A stretch of 64,000 nucleotides of DNA, from positions 1-64,000 of the forward strand of contig CAKRSU010000003.1 of NCBI GenBank assembly GCA_934401755.1. Direction: 5' to 3'. The stretch's first letter is position 1. Every line of letters starts with the position of its first letter. Below, in pieces: positions 9,533 through 19,093 of this stretch. The notes beneath the pieces were generated by a model. The model saw only the letters and a list, made by a program, of their open reading frames with translations. It searched no databases and was not told where the DNA came from. Origin of the DNA: an uncultured Oxalobacter sp. (GTDB taxonomy: Bacteria > Pseudomonadota > Gammaproteobacteria > Burkholderiales > Burkholderiaceae_D). A program made the translations under genes and the position numbers.

Positions 9533-10705
9533 TTAAGAAAAACTTTCTTCCTCAACCCGCCTTGGCGGATAGGATTCCCATTCATGACATCCAGGACATT
9601 GCCAATAAAACTGCCTTGCTTCAAAACCGCAATGGCGGCACTTATAATGAGACAATTTATGGGCATATCGCTGAATTAACGTCCGGATATTCGAGAATTC
9701 CTGACGAATCTCTGGAGGAACAACTAACAATTGCGCTTCAAGTAATTTATCCAATCCTAATAACGTAGGTGTTCTTCTTAACTCATCACGTACTAACGCA
9801 TTCGCCTCTTCAGCACCATGTAACTTTTGTACCGCTTTTACTAATACATCTAGCATATCAATAGAAGATACTTCTGCTAAATAAGATTTCAATAGGCTAA
9901 TCCCCTCTTCAGGACGACCAACCTCTTCATACCCATCCATGAGTCGACGAACAATTAAAATTGTATGCAAAATATTCTGATTTTTAACTCTACGCCAAAC
10001 ATCTAATGCTTTTTCTACATCTCCCATTGATTTATAAGCATCACCAATCAAAATCGTTGCTCGAGTACACATCCGATCAATTTCTAATGCTTTATTTAAC
10101 AATGGTAAAGCATCTTGAGAATGTGCCCGAACTAATTGATCTTCAGCCAATTCGCAATAAAATTGGGCAATTTGGCGATTACGACTGCCTGTCCCCATAT
10201 TTTGTAACGCTTCTGCCGCATCAATAGCTTGACGCCATTCTTTTTCCCGTTGAAAAATTTCAAGCAATGCACGACGTGCCCGCATTGAATATGGCGTTTC
10301 AGTTAACCCCTGAAAAACCTCTTCTGCACGATCAAGCAATCCGGCTTTCAAATAATCTTTTCCCAATTCAAAACGTGCTTGCATCTGTTGTTCAAGCGGC
10401 AAATCAGAACGAAGTAACAAATTCTGATGCATACGAATTGCCCGCTCTGTTTCTCCACGCCGACGAAAAAGATTACCTAATGCAAAATGTAAATCTGCGG
10501 TCTCAGGATCTAATTTTACAATTTCAATAAATGCATCAATGGCCTTATCAGGTTGTTCATTCAATAAAAAATTTAATCCCTTGAAATAACCCTTAGGCAA
10601 ACTACGAGATTCAGACAATAATTGTTTGATATCAATACGTGCAGCAACCCATCCTAATCCAAAAAAAATAGGGATACCAACTAGCCACCAGACTTCGAAT
10701 TCCAT
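9533..10705 (-). CDS. lapB: LPS assembly protein B (LapB/YciM)
   Basis: LapB controls LPS synthesis by presenting LpxC to the FtsH protease. An N-terminal membrane anchor (about residues 5-20) is followed by tandem TPR helices and a C-terminal rubredoxin-like zinc knuckle, CRHCGF then CPGC. The longer frame uses a TTG at 10741; the ATG at 10705 gives the family start MEFEVWWLVGIP and about 390 residues, so I prefer it. It lies behind ihfB in the conserved order rpsA-ihfB-lapB, but a terminator stands between, so it probably has its own promoter near 10710-10810. Confidence 0.93.
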   Translation of the reverse strand: MEFEVWWLVGIPIFFGLGWVAARIDIKQLLSESRSLPKGYFKGLNFLLNEQPDKAIDAFIEIVKLDPETADLHFALGNLFRRRGETERAIRMHQNLLLRSDLPLEQQMQARFELGKDYLKAGLLDRAEEVFQGLTETPYSMRARRALLEIFQREKEWRQAIDAAEALQNMGTGSRNRQIAQFYCELAEDQLVRAHSQDALPLLNKALEIDRMCTRATILIGDAYKSMGDVEKALDVWRRVKNQNILHTILIVRRLMDGYEEVGRPEEGISLLKSYLAEVSSIDMLDVLVKAVQKLHGAEEANALVRDELRRTPTLLGLDKLLEAQLLVVPPEIRQEFSNIRTLIQRYAHKLSHYKCRHCGFEARQFYWQCPGCHEWESYPPRRVEEESFS

Positions 10706-10811
10706 ATAGATGATGCCAACAATAAATTCAAAATATTCCAATCAATTTTGGAATTTTTATTGAAATGAATTTTTAACAAAAAAGTATTTTAAAGGAAAAG
10801 ATTGATAAGAT

Positions 10812-10840
10812 ACAAAAAGGGGCATCCAAAGATGCCCCTT
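10812..10840 (-). terminator. Terminator after ihfB
   Basis: A perfect 10-bp GC-rich stem (10817-10826 with 10831-10840, loop of four) followed by five T on the minus strand lies 18 nt after the ihfB stop. It should end most cmk-rpsA-ihfB transcripts before lapB. Confidence 0.88.
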
Positions 10841-10857
10841 AAATCTAAATAATAAAA

Positions 10858-11151
10858 TTATTTCGATTCAACGCCCATATCCACACGATAACGCAATTCC
10901 TTTCCTGGCTTAAAATGCGGTACTCGCTTTTCAGCAACCATCACTTTTTCACCAGAACGAGGATTACGCCCTACCCGAGGAGGGCGAACACTCAATGCAA
11001 AACTGCCAAAACCCCGAATTTCAATGCGCTTACCAGCGGCCAAAGCCTGAGTCATAGCATCAAGGATCGTCTTAACAGCCAGTTCAGCATCCTTTGCCAA
11101 TAACTGTGGATAATTATTGGCGAGAGAGATGATCAATTCGGATTTTGTCAT
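10858..11151 (-). CDS. ihfB: Integration host factor beta subunit
   Basis: This is a DNA-bending nucleoid protein that pairs with IhfA. The 97-residue length fits. The family signature [21 protein letters not shown] with the minor-groove inserting Pro in the beta-arm (RNPRSGE) is present, and the start MTKSELI is typical of the beta subunit rather than HU or IhfA. Twelve bases separate it from rpsA upstream, with which it is surely cotranscribed. Confidence 0.97.
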   Translation of the reverse strand: MTKSELIISLANNYPQLLAKDAELAVKTILDAMTQALAAGKRIEIRGFGSFALSVRPPRVGRNPRSGEKVMVAEKRVPHFKPGKELRYRVDMGVESK

Positions 11152-11163
11152 CTTATTCCCTGA

Positions 11164-12864
11164 TTACTGCTTGTTGTCAAATTTAGCTTTCAGCAAAGCA
11201 CCCAAACTAGTCATGCCTGAAGCGGCAGAGGAATCGTCTTGGATCTTCTTAATAGCTTCTTGAGTTTCTTGCTGATCCTTAGCCTTAATAGACAATTGCA
11301 GCGTACGGGATTTACGATCAATATTGATGATCATCACATCAACAGAATCGCCTTCTTTCAGCTGAGAACCTGCATCTTCAACACGATCACGAGAAATTTC
11401 AGAAGCACGCAAATATCCTTCAACATCTTCTGTCAGTTGAATAACAGCGCCCTTAGGCTCAACGGATTTAACAGTACCGGTCACAATAGAACCACGATCA
11501 TTCATCGCAATATAATTGTTGAATGGGTCACCTTCAAGCTGTTTAACACCCAAAGAAACACGTTCACGTTCAACATCAATTGCCAACACAACCGCTTCTA
11601 GTTCGTCGCCTTTCTTGAAATTATGAACAGCGGTTTCACCCGATTCAGTCCAAGACAAATCAGACAAATGAACCAAACCATCAATATTACCTGGCAAACC
11701 AATAAACACACCAAAGTCAGTAATCGATTTAATAGCGCCTTTGACGTGATCACCCTTTTTATGAATTTCAGCAAATTCTTCCCATGGATTTGGTTTGCAC
11801 TGTTTCATGCCAAGGCTGATACGACGACGTTCTTCATCAATATCTAAAACCATGACTTCAACTTCATCGCCTAATTTGACAACTTTATTAGGTGCAACAT
11901 TCTTGTTAGTCCAATCCATTTCAGAAACATGAACCAGACCTTCAATTCCCTGTTCGACTTCAACAAAGGCACCATAATCGGTCAAATTAGTAACCTTGCC
12001 GAATAAACGAGTTCCTTTTGGATAACGACGAGAAAGCCCCATCCATGGATCGTCTCCTAATTGTTTAACCCCTAAAGAAACTCGATTCTTTTCCTGATCA
12101 TACTTCAGAACTTTAGCCTGAATTTCCTGACCAACCGTTAACATTTCAGATGGGTGACGGACACGACGCCATGCTAAATCAGTAATATGAAGCAGCCCAT
12201 CAATTCCACCTAAATCAATAAAGGCACCATAATCCGTGATATTTTTAACAATCCCGTTAACGATAGTCCCTTCTTTTAAGCTTTCCATCAATTTCGCACG
12301 TTCTTCACCCATAGATGCTTCTACAACAGCACGGCGTGAAAGAACAACATTATTACGCTTACGGTCCAGCTTAATAACTTTGAATTCAAGGGTCTTGCCT
12401 TCATAAGGTGTTGTATCCTTAACAGGACGAGTATCAACTAAAGAACCAGGCAAGAAAGCACGAATACCATTGGTTAGAACTGTCAAACCACCTTTGACTT
12501 TACCATTGACAACACCGGTTACGATTTCGCCGGATTCCATCGCTTTTTCAAGAGCCAACCAAGATGCTAAACGTTTTGCTTTGTCGCGAGACAAAATCGT
12601 ATCGCCAAAACCGTTTTCAAGAGATTCAATAGCAACGGAGACAAAGTCACCGACATTGACTTCAATTTCACCGATATCATTCTTAAATTCATCAATAGGA
12701 ATGAATGCTTCCGACTTCAATCCAGCATTAACCACAACAAAATTATGATCAATACGAACAACTTCGGCAGAAATAACTTCACCCGAGCGCATATCATGAC
12801 GTGCAAGGGATTCTTCAAATAAAGCGGCAAAACTTTCCATTTCTGGAGCAGATGCAGTAGGCAT
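11164..12864 (-). CDS. rpsA: 30S ribosomal protein S1
   Basis: S1 binds mRNA leaders and brings them to the 30S subunit. Six S1/OB repeats can be followed, each with the pattern G-x-V-x3-x-D-Y/F-G-A/V-F (for example [20 protein letters not shown] and [21 protein letters not shown]). The frame is open to an ATG at 12888; I prefer the ATG at 12864, giving 566 residues and starting shortly before [11 protein letters not shown] as in relatives, but neither start has a strong Shine-Dalgarno, which is common for rpsA because of its special leader. It lies behind cmk and before ihfB. Confidence 0.97.
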   Translation of the reverse strand: MPTASAPEMESFAALFEESLARHDMRSGEVISAEVVRIDHNFVVVNAGLKSEAFIPIDEFKNDIGEIEVNVGDFVSVAIESLENGFGDTILSRDKAKRLASWLALEKAMESGEIVTGVVNGKVKGGLTVLTNGIRAFLPGSLVDTRPVKDTTPYEGKTLEFKVIKLDRKRNNVVLSRRAVVEASMGEERAKLMESLKEGTIVNGIVKNITDYGAFIDLGGIDGLLHITDLAWRRVRHPSEMLTVGQEIQAKVLKYDQEKNRVSLGVKQLGDDPWMGLSRRYPKGTRLFGKVTNLTDYGAFVEVEQGIEGLVHVSEMDWTNKNVAPNKVVKLGDEVEVMVLDIDEERRRISLGMKQCKPNPWEEFAEIHKKGDHVKGAIKSITDFGVFIGLPGNIDGLVHLSDLSWTESGETAVHNFKKGDELEAVVLAIDVERERVSLGVKQLEGDPFNNYIAMNDRGSIVTGTVKSVEPKGAVIQLTEDVEGYLRASEISRDRVEDAGSQLKEGDSVDVMIINIDRKSRTLQLSIKAKDQQETQEAIKKIQDDSSAASGMTSLGALLKAKFDNKQ

Positions 12865-12972
12865 ATATATATAGTGAAAAACCGGCATCTTTTTGAGACA
12901 AACCGGGTCAAATCAATAATCCCTAAAAAGGCATTGCGCCTTATTAGGCCCCAAGTTCTATGACAGAACGAT

Positions 12973-13659
12973 TTAATTTTTCTTCTTCGCGAAAAGGTTA
13001 AGAATGTATTGGACAGATTCTTCGATACTTAAAGAAGATGTATCAATTATCACCGAATCATTAGCAGGCAATAAAGGAGATGATTCTCTTTCTGAATCCC
13101 TCTTATCACGCTTTTCCAAATCTTCGCGTAGAATATTCATGTTAGCAGAAAATCCTTTTTCCAACAACTGTTTATAACGCCTTTCTGCACGAACAGTAAC
13201 ACTTGCTGTCAAAAAAATCTTTAAGTCTGCATCAGGAAAAATGACGGTTCCCATATCTCGTCCATCTGTTACCAACCCAGGTGCCTGACGAAAACGAATC
13301 TGCAATGCTTTTAAAGCATCTCGTACCAATGGATAAGCCGCTACGATTGAAGCAGCATTCCCAATATTTTCCGCACGAATCTGATCACTCACGTCTTCGT
13401 CTTCTAATAGAATCCTTCCATGAACAAACTGACAAGATAAATTTCGAGCAATACGGGCAATAGTCTGGTAATCATCAAGTGGTACCTTTAAACGAACCGT
13501 TGATAATGCAACTAATCGATAAAGCGCTCCAGAATCTAAATAGTGAAATCCTAATTTATCCGCAACACGCTGCGCAACGGTCCCTTTCCCAGATGCAGTA
13601 GGTCCATCAATTGTGATAACAATTGGCTTTGATGAATGAAAATTTTCTGTTGTCATCAT
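12973..13659 (-). CDS. cmk: Cytidylate kinase
   Basis: This enzyme phosphorylates CMP and dCMP with ATP. The P-loop [11 protein letters not shown] lies near residues 15-25, followed by YLDSGALYR (substrate binding) and [11 protein letters not shown]. The longest frame begins at a TTG (13692); ATG codons at 13689, 13659 and 13656 are possible. I list 13659, giving 228 residues close to E. coli Cmk (227). It is first gene of the cmk-rpsA-ihfB unit and is divergent from the zapB-like gene. Confidence 0.95.
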   Translation of the reverse strand: MMTTENFHSSKPIVITIDGPTASGKGTVAQRVADKLGFHYLDSGALYRLVALSTVRLKVPLDDYQTIARIARNLSCQFVHGRILLEDEDVSDQIRAENIGNAASIVAAYPLVRDALKALQIRFRQAPGLVTDGRDMGTVIFPDADLKIFLTASVTVRAERRYKQLLEKGFSANMNILREDLEKRDKRDSERESSPLLPANDSVIIDTSSLSIEESVQYILNLFAKKKN

Positions 13660-13844
13660 TATGTTTAAATAGATAAATCCCCCTTTCATCAACAGATTTT
13701 AAAAAAATTGACTTTCAACAAAAATTTTTCAAAATATCTGCTAGAGGGAGGTAAAATTTGCATTAAGAATAGTATACAACACCGTACTACCATAGACTGT
13801 ATACTCCCCATGCTATAACAAAACAGATATTGAGACATTGGATT

Positions 13845-14075
13845 ATGATTTCAGAATTAAACCTCTTAGCAGAAAAAATCAATGGACTAGTTGCACTCAC
13901 TCAAACATTGAAACAGGAAAATACAACGCTAAAGACCGAGATCGAATCATTGAAAATAGAAAAACAACAATTACTTGAAAAAATTGAAACAGCTCGTCAA
14001 AAAATTGCCGCCATCATCGAAAAACTACCATTAGAAAATGAGAGTGATATCGAATATAAAGGAGATATTGAATGA
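13845..14075 (+). CDS. ZapB-like coiled-coil protein upstream of zapA
   Basis: This is a 76-residue, almost wholly coiled-coil protein with heptad leucines (LAEKINGLVALTQTLKQEN onward) and an acidic tail. Small coiled-coil proteins of this kind stand just before zapA in many proteobacteria, and by position it may act at the Z-ring. The sequence is too simple to prove orthology to ZapB. The longer frame begins with TTG at 13830; ATG 13845 is preferred. Its stop overlaps the zapA start (ATGA), so translation is coupled. Upstream, 13690-13844 is the divergent promoter region with cmk. Confidence 0.75.
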   Translation: MISELNLLAEKINGLVALTQTLKQENTTLKTEIESLKIEKQQLLEKIETARQKIAAIIEKLPLENESDIEYKGDIE

Positions 14076-14377
14076 GTCAATTAAATGTTTCCATTATGGG
14101 ACAAACTTATCGGCTCGCATGTAGAGATGAGGAAGAAGATAAATTACGCCAAGCCGTTGCCTATGTTGACGAAAAAATGCGAGCGATACGAGACACAGGG
14201 AGAATTCGCGGAACGGATCGTATTGCCGTCATGGTCTGTTTAAATATGGCCGCAGAGCTTCTCACACTTAAATCGCCAGACGCCCCATTACCACCTGCTA
14301 TTTTAGCGGATCTTCAACAGAAAGTGGCATCTATCAATCATACTATTGATGAGGCCTTAGCTTCTTCTGCAAACTAA
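14072..14377 (+). CDS. zapA: Cell division protein ZapA
   Basis: ZapA binds and bundles FtsZ at mid-cell. The 101-residue protein has the N-terminal globular domain (VSIMGQTYRLACRDEEEDKLRQA, shown at residues 6-28, with the family pattern GQ-x-Y-x-L) and a C-terminal helix for tetramer formation. It overlaps the coiled-coil gene by four bases and is followed by the 6S RNA gene, the usual zapA-ssrS order. Confidence 0.92.
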   Translation: MSQLNVSIMGQTYRLACRDEEEDKLRQAVAYVDEKMRAIRDTGRIRGTDRIAVMVCLNMAAELLTLKSPDAPLPPAILADLQQKVASINHTIDEALASSAN

Positions 14378-14415
14378 ACTTAATGTTTTATTACTCTCCT
14401 TTTGATAAAAAGGAG

Positions 14416-14443
14416 TTGACAACAAACTTTAATAGGTTAGACT
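14416..14443 (+). promoter_or_regulatory. Sigma-70 promoter of 6S RNA
   Basis: A perfect -35 TTGACA (14416-14421) is separated by 16 bases from TAGACT (14438-14443), with transcription expected to begin about 7 bases on, at the first paired base of the 6S structure. An 8-bp hairpin (14396-14403 with 14408-14415) sits directly before the -35 and may end zapA transcripts. Confidence 0.75.
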
Positions 14444-14447
14444 AGGA

Positions 14448-14624
14448 TTACCCTGCGGTGTTCGACTTATGCCATATATTCTTTGAACCATAATTAAAAT
14501 AGGTTGCGGAATTTACTAAATAGGTGAGTACATCGCTCGTTCGATGAACCCGAAATTTGGTCAACTGCGACCACTTGAACCGCTTGGTTCAGGGTGAAGG
14601 CATTACGGCACAGGCGGGGTTGCT
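14448..14624 (+). ncRNA. ssrS: 6S RNA (SsrS)
   Basis: 6S RNA binds sigma-70 RNA polymerase by mimicking an open promoter. The architecture can be read directly: ACCCTGC (14450-14456) pairs with GCGGGGT (14614-14620), ATGCC (14469-14473) with GGCAT (14599-14603), and TGAACC (14484-14489) with GGTTCA (14586-14591), enclosing a central bubble region with internal hairpins. The length of about 177 nt and the position after zapA are as expected, and the CCTGCGGTGTTCG start is typical. The ends are estimated from the pairing and the promoter. Confidence 0.9.
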
Positions 14625-14628
14625 TTCA

Positions 14629-14656
14629 AAAGATCAGACTTAATGCTGATCTTTTT
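14629..14656. terminator. Bidirectional terminator between 6S RNA and ghrA
   Basis: AAGATCAG and CTGATCTT (14630-14637 with 14645-14652) form a stem followed by T runs on both strands (five T on plus, four on minus). It ends 6S transcription from the left and the bio-ghrA operon from the right. Confidence 0.8.
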
Positions 14657-14661
14657 CTGTA

Positions 14662-15594
14662 TTAGTACCCTCTCATACGATTAACTCGCCCGACTGGCAT
14701 TCCGCCATTTTCAAATAAACGAATCGCATCGGCGACGATTTTTACTGTTTCTTCACAAGTCGTTAATCCTGCAATGTGGGGCGTAATGGTAATATTGGGA
14801 TGATTCCAAAATGGATGGTTTAAAGGTAAAGGCTCCACGGCTGTAACATCCAATGATGCCGCATGAATTTTCCCTTCCTTTAATGCTTTTAACAAATCAT
14901 TCTCATTCAATAAGGCACCCCGTCCAAGATTAATCAAGCAAGCACCATCTGGCAATTGACGAAAAAGTTTTGCATCCAGCAAATTAACAGTTTCATTTGT
15001 TTTAGGTAATAAACAAACTAATACATTAACATCTTTCAAAAATTCAGATAATCCATCATGACCATAATAGGTCTTAACACCCTCTATTTGTTTTGCCGTT
15101 CGACTCCATCCTTTAATGGGAAAACCAAAAGGTTTGAGCATATCAGCAGCCGCGTTTCCCATAATCCCCATTCCCATAATTCCTACGGTAAAATTTTGAC
15201 GACAACGGGAAGATAAAAACGTCCACTTTTGTTGATGTTGTAAATGCTCATACTCATCAAATCGCCTGAAATATTTTAATACAGCATATACTGTATATTC
15301 AGCCATCTGAATCGCCATACCCGCATCTTCAAGACGAAATATAGGGACATCTTTAGGAACCCAACCTGATGCGAGTAAAGCATCAACGCCTGCTGCTAAA
15401 TTAAAAACTGCTTTTAATCCCTTTCTGCCCTTCAATAGAGCTTCGGGTGGTTGCCAAACTAATGCATAATCTGCACGAGCATTATCGCCTTGAGTCCAAT
15501 GGCGAATATTAGCCTGAGGCAAAGCCGTCCGTAACGCTGACAACCACTGTTTAGGATCCTCACCTTTGTTGTAATACAAAATATCAATAGCCAT
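14662..15594 (-). CDS. ghrA: Glyoxylate/hydroxypyruvate reductase A (2-hydroxyacid dehydrogenase)
   Basis: This NAD(P)-dependent D-2-hydroxyacid dehydrogenase fits the GhrA group of about 312 residues. The Rossmann motif GIMGMGIMG (about residues 139-147), the substrate-binding Arg in [11 protein letters not shown] and the C-terminal catalytic His in ITPHIAGLT are visible. It reduces glyoxylate and hydroxypyruvate in relatives. The start overlaps the end of bioB by 11 bases, so it is cotranscribed with biotin genes; no metabolic link is obvious. The substrate could be another 2-oxoacid. Confidence 0.87.
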   Translation of the reverse strand: MAIDILYYNKGEDPKQWLSALRTALPQANIRHWTQGDNARADYALVWQPPEALLKGRKGLKAVFNLAAGVDALLASGWVPKDVPIFRLEDAGMAIQMAEYTVYAVLKYFRRFDEYEHLQHQQKWTFLSSRCRQNFTVGIMGMGIMGNAAADMLKPFGFPIKGWSRTAKQIEGVKTYYGHDGLSEFLKDVNVLVCLLPKTNETVNLLDAKLFRQLPDGACLINLGRGALLNENDLLKALKEGKIHAASLDVTAVEPLPLNHPFWNHPNITITPHIAGLTTCEETVKIVADAIRLFENGGMPVGRVNRMRGY

Positions 15595-16633
15595 GATGAT
15601 CGTGCTCAGGTAATCCTGGCATTCGAGCTTTTACATCCGTTGCAATATGGGTTTTTAAACCAAGTTTTGCTAACAAAGCACGGTCTGCATTCGCATCTGC
15701 ATTATCCGTTGTCAGTAACTTTTCCCCATAAAAAATAGAATTTGCACCTGCCAAAAAACACATCGCTTGAATCGCTTCACCTAATTCAGCACGCCCTGCA
15801 GACATACGAACTTTCGCTTGAGGCATAATGATACGTGCAACCGCAATTGTTCTAACAAACTCTAACGGATCAAGAGGTTTTACATGTTCTAAAGGCGTTC
15901 CCTTAATAGGCACTAAATGATTAATAGGAACGGCCTCTGGATAAGGATTGAGATTTGCCAACTGAGACAACAATGCGGCACGTTGTTCGCGACTTTCTCC
16001 CATACCAATAATGCCACCACAACAAACTTTAATTCCTGCTTTACGAACACGACCTAACGTATCTAAACGATCCTGATAATTACGCGTAGTAATAATAGAA
16101 TGATAGTAATCAGGTGCCGTATCCAAATTATGATTGTAATAATCTAATCCGGCTTCTTTCAATTGTAGGGCTTGCTCTTCTTTAAGCATTCCTAATGTCA
16201 TACAAGTTTCAAGTCCCAATGCTTTTACAGCACGAACAATCTCAAGATATTTTTTAAAATCTCGATCATTCGGAGAACGACCTGAAGCCCCCATACAAAA
16301 ACGATTAGCGCCTAACTCTTTCGCACGATTGGCTGCTGCCAAAATCGTTTCCATATCTAAAATTTTGCTCGGCGTTACATCTGTATTATGATGAATCGAT
16401 TGTGGACAATACCCACAATCTTCTGTGCAGGCCCCTGTTTTAAGTGAAATCAATGAATTCAGTTCAACTTCACCCGTCGGAAAATTAGCACGATGAACCT
16501 GCTGAGCACGAAACATCAATTCTGTAAATGGCAAATCATACAATGCAAGAATCTCTTTCACTGGCCAGGTTTCTGGTTCTGGCATAGTTTCAGATGAAGA
16601 ATAAAAATGTATAGGTTGTGATGTCATATTCAT
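15584..16633 (-). CDS. bioB: Biotin synthase
   Basis: This radical-SAM enzyme inserts sulfur into dethiobiotin. The CxxxCxxC motif that binds the 4Fe-4S cluster reads CTEDCGYC (about residues 67-74), and the conserved Cys of the 2Fe-2S site and the YYNHNLDT and GGIIGMGE segments follow. At 349 residues it is full length. It lies 9 nt behind bioD in the order bioA-bioD-bioB. ATG codons at 16633 and 16627 are both possible. Confidence 0.97.
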   Translation of the reverse strand: MNMTSQPIHFYSSSETMPEPETWPVKEILALYDLPFTELMFRAQQVHRANFPTGEVELNSLISLKTGACTEDCGYCPQSIHHNTDVTPSKILDMETILAAANRAKELGANRFCMGASGRSPNDRDFKKYLEIVRAVKALGLETCMTLGMLKEEQALQLKEAGLDYYNHNLDTAPDYYHSIITTRNYQDRLDTLGRVRKAGIKVCCGGIIGMGESREQRAALLSQLANLNPYPEAVPINHLVPIKGTPLEHVKPLDPLEFVRTIAVARIIMPQAKVRMSAGRAELGEAIQAMCFLAGANSIFYGEKLLTTDNADANADRALLAKLGLKTHIATDVKARMPGLPEHDHHGY

Positions 16634-16642
16634 GTAATTTAT

Positions 16643-17329
16643 TTATTTTGGCCAATTCGGTAGAATATCTAACTGAAGATAACGCTCTGCATGAGCAAAA
16701 GATTTAAGATAAGGGATTGTTCCTAATCTCGGGGCATTTAGCCATTTCTCCAAAGTTGCAATATTACCCTCCTTAAATCCCATTTCGAAATCAATGCAAT
16801 TAGCAACCCATCCGACCAATTTCAATCCTCTGGCATGAATAGCTTCTGCTGTTAATAACGCATGATTAATGCATCCTAATTTCATGCCAACCACCATAAT
16901 GACAGGCAAAGCAAGTTGCACCGCTAAATCTGCACTTAAAACAGATGGCGAAAAAGGAACCAAAAAACCACCAACGCCTTCAACAATCACTGCATCAACC
17001 TGCTGACTAATCTGTTGATAGCAATTGGTAATCTGTAAAAGATCAATATTTTTGCCATCCTCCATGGCAGATAAATTCGGTGATACCGGTGTTCGTAATA
17101 AATAAGGACAAATTAATGGTGTAGGTAATTGAACATTAGATGCTTTCATCAAAGCATCTACATCTTCATTATGTAACCCATCCTCTAATTGTATTGCCCC
17201 TGCAGCAACAGGCTTCATTGCAGCAGTCTGTAGCCCTTTTTCCGCCAAAGCTCGAATAATAATAGATGAAACGGTTGTTTTCCCAATTTCGGTATCCGTT
17301 CCAGTTACAAAATAAGCCAGTTTACTCAT
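16643..17329 (-). CDS. bioD: Dethiobiotin synthetase
   Basis: This ATP-dependent carboxylase closes the ureido ring of biotin from DAPA and CO2. The P-loop GTDTEIGKTTVSS (residues 10-22) carries the BioD-specific Thr and Glu, and VEGVGGFLVPF is the second family motif. The length of 228 residues is normal. Its ATG overlaps the bioA stop (ATGA). Confidence 0.96.
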   Translation of the reverse strand: MSKLAYFVTGTDTEIGKTTVSSIIIRALAEKGLQTAAMKPVAAGAIQLEDGLHNEDVDALMKASNVQLPTPLICPYLLRTPVSPNLSAMEDGKNIDLLQITNCYQQISQQVDAVIVEGVGGFLVPFSPSVLSADLAVQLALPVIMVVGMKLGCINHALLTAEAIHARGLKLVGWVANCIDFEMGFKEGNIATLEKWLNAPRLGTIPYLKSFAHAERYLQLDILPNWPK

Positions 17330-18681
17330 AAGCCAATAACTTTCCTTAATATAGTATTCACGCTATTGGCTAACCAATTTGCTTCTTGTTCCGTCATTAC
17401 ATAAGGGGGCATTAAATAAACGGTATTACCAATGGGACGCATTAATACTTCATATTCCAATGCCGTTTGAAAAAATCGACGAGGAAATGTTGCTTGATCC
17501 TGCTGTGACAGCATAACGTCAAATGCCCAAATCATTCCTTTATGACGGAAATTCTTAACTTGATTATGTTGTTTGACAATGGATAATGCATTCGTCATTA
17601 CCGTTGATAAACGCCGATTATTAGCAATGACATCGTTTTGCTCAAATAAATCTAAGACGGCTAACGCAGCACGACATGCCAATGGATTTCCTGTATAAGA
17701 ATGAGAATGCAAAAAACCTCTCGTTACATCATCATCATAAAATGCTTGATAAATGGTATCCGTTGCCATAACTAACGATAATGGCAAAAAACCACCAGTA
17801 ATTCCCTTAGAAAGACACAAGAGATCGGGGCGTATATCGGCTTGATCACAAGCAAAAAATGATCCCGTACGTCCCATACCAACGGCAATTTCATCTGCAA
17901 TCATATGAACATGATAACGATCACAGAGTTCACGTACCCGTTTCAAATAAATAGGATGGTACATAATAAAGCCAGCCGCGCATTGTACGAGAGGCTCAAC
18001 AATAATTGCCGCGATTTTATTGGCTTTTTCTCTTAATACCTCTTCTAATTGATCCGCCGCTTTAAGCGCAATATCTTTATCAGTTTCTCCTTGCTCGGTA
18101 TTTCGTGAATCTGGGGATGGGACCAAATGAGCATTGCGAATCAATGGCGCATAAGCATCTTTAAACAACATTACATCAGTTACCGACAATGCCCCAATCG
18201 TTTCTCCGTGATAGCTATGTTCTAAACAGATAAATTCCTGCTTTTCGGCATGCCCTCTATTTTTCCAAAAATGGAAACTCATTTTTAAAGCAATCTCAAT
18301 AGCCGATGCACCATCTGAACCAAAAAAACAATGTCCCAACCTGCCGCCGACTAATGCAGAAAGTCTTTCTGAAAGCTCAATAACTGGCTCATGAGTACAT
18401 CCTGCCAACATCGCATGTTCAAGAACATCTAATTGCTGTTTTAATGCCTGATTAATATATGGGTTAGCATGACCGAATAAATTCGTCCACCAAGAACTGA
18501 TCGCATCAAAATACCGATTACCATCTTCATCATACAACCAACACCCTTTACCACTTTTCACTGCAACCAATGGCAATGACTCATGATGTTTCATCTGGGT
18601 ACAAGGATGCCAAACACTTTTTAAACTTCTTTTTATCCACTGCTGAGATAAAGAAGTTTCACCTATTTTTTGAATATTCAT
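17326..18681 (-). CDS. bioA: Adenosylmethionine-8-amino-7-oxononanoate aminotransferase
   Basis: This class-III PLP aminotransferase makes DAPA from KAPA using S-adenosylmethionine as amino donor. It has WHPCTQMK near residue 24, the BioA-type substrate loop SSWWTNLFGHANP, the PLP Asp in IADEIAVGMGRTG and the PLP Lys in LCLSKGITGGFLPLS. At 451 residues it is full length. bioF, bioC and bioH are not in this window, so the early biotin steps must lie elsewhere or be bypassed by KAPA or pimelate uptake. Confidence 0.96.
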   Translation of the reverse strand: MNIQKIGETSLSQQWIKRSLKSVWHPCTQMKHHESLPLVAVKSGKGCWLYDEDGNRYFDAISSWWTNLFGHANPYINQALKQQLDVLEHAMLAGCTHEPVIELSERLSALVGGRLGHCFFGSDGASAIEIALKMSFHFWKNRGHAEKQEFICLEHSYHGETIGALSVTDVMLFKDAYAPLIRNAHLVPSPDSRNTEQGETDKDIALKAADQLEEVLREKANKIAAIIVEPLVQCAAGFIMYHPIYLKRVRELCDRYHVHMIADEIAVGMGRTGSFFACDQADIRPDLLCLSKGITGGFLPLSLVMATDTIYQAFYDDDVTRGFLHSHSYTGNPLACRAALAVLDLFEQNDVIANNRRLSTVMTNALSIVKQHNQVKNFRHKGMIWAFDVMLSQQDQATFPRRFFQTALEYEVLMRPIGNTVYLMPPYVMTEQEANWLANSVNTILRKVIGL

Positions 18682-18690
18682 CGAGAAATA

Positions 18691-19086
18691 TCAGAAAAAA
18701 GTCCCATCAACATAATACCAGCGGCCTTCTTGCTTAATAAATCGACTATTTTCATGCAATTTCAGCATACGGCCGTTTCTTTTATAATTGGCAATAAACT
18801 CAACTGTTGCTCGATCTTCTAATTCTTGATGCCCAAGAATTTTTAGCCCGACCCATTTTGTTAAATCTTTTTTATCAATAATCGCCCCTGCAGGGCGATT
18901 TTCTGCCAACCAAGTATCACGTAAATATTTCTCATTACCGACAACAAAAGCACTATAACGAGAACGCATCAATGCTAATGCTGTCGGTGCCTCAATTTCT
19001 CCATCCAAATATGGTTGGCAACATGTATGAAATGAAGAGCCACCGCATGGGCATACGGTGGCTACATTCTTTATTTTTTTCGCCAT
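18691..19086 (-). CDS. YchJ-family SEC-C protein
   Basis: This 131-residue protein begins with a SEC-C-like zinc motif, CPCGG followed by CC (about residues 13-23), and continues with the YchJ/UPF0225 domain (LMRSRYSAFVVGNEKYLRDTW). E. coli YchJ is of similar size; its role is unknown. The zinc motif resembles that at the SecA C-terminus. It stands between dadA and bioA with gaps of 7 and 9 nt, so it belongs to the same operon. Confidence 0.88.
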   Translation of the reverse strand: MAKKIKNVATVCPCGGSSFHTCCQPYLDGEIEAPTALALMRSRYSAFVVGNEKYLRDTWLAENRPAGAIIDKKDLTKWVGLKILGHQELEDRATVEFIANYKRNGRMLKLHENSRFIKQEGRWYYVDGTFF

Positions 19087-19093
19087 GGAAAAA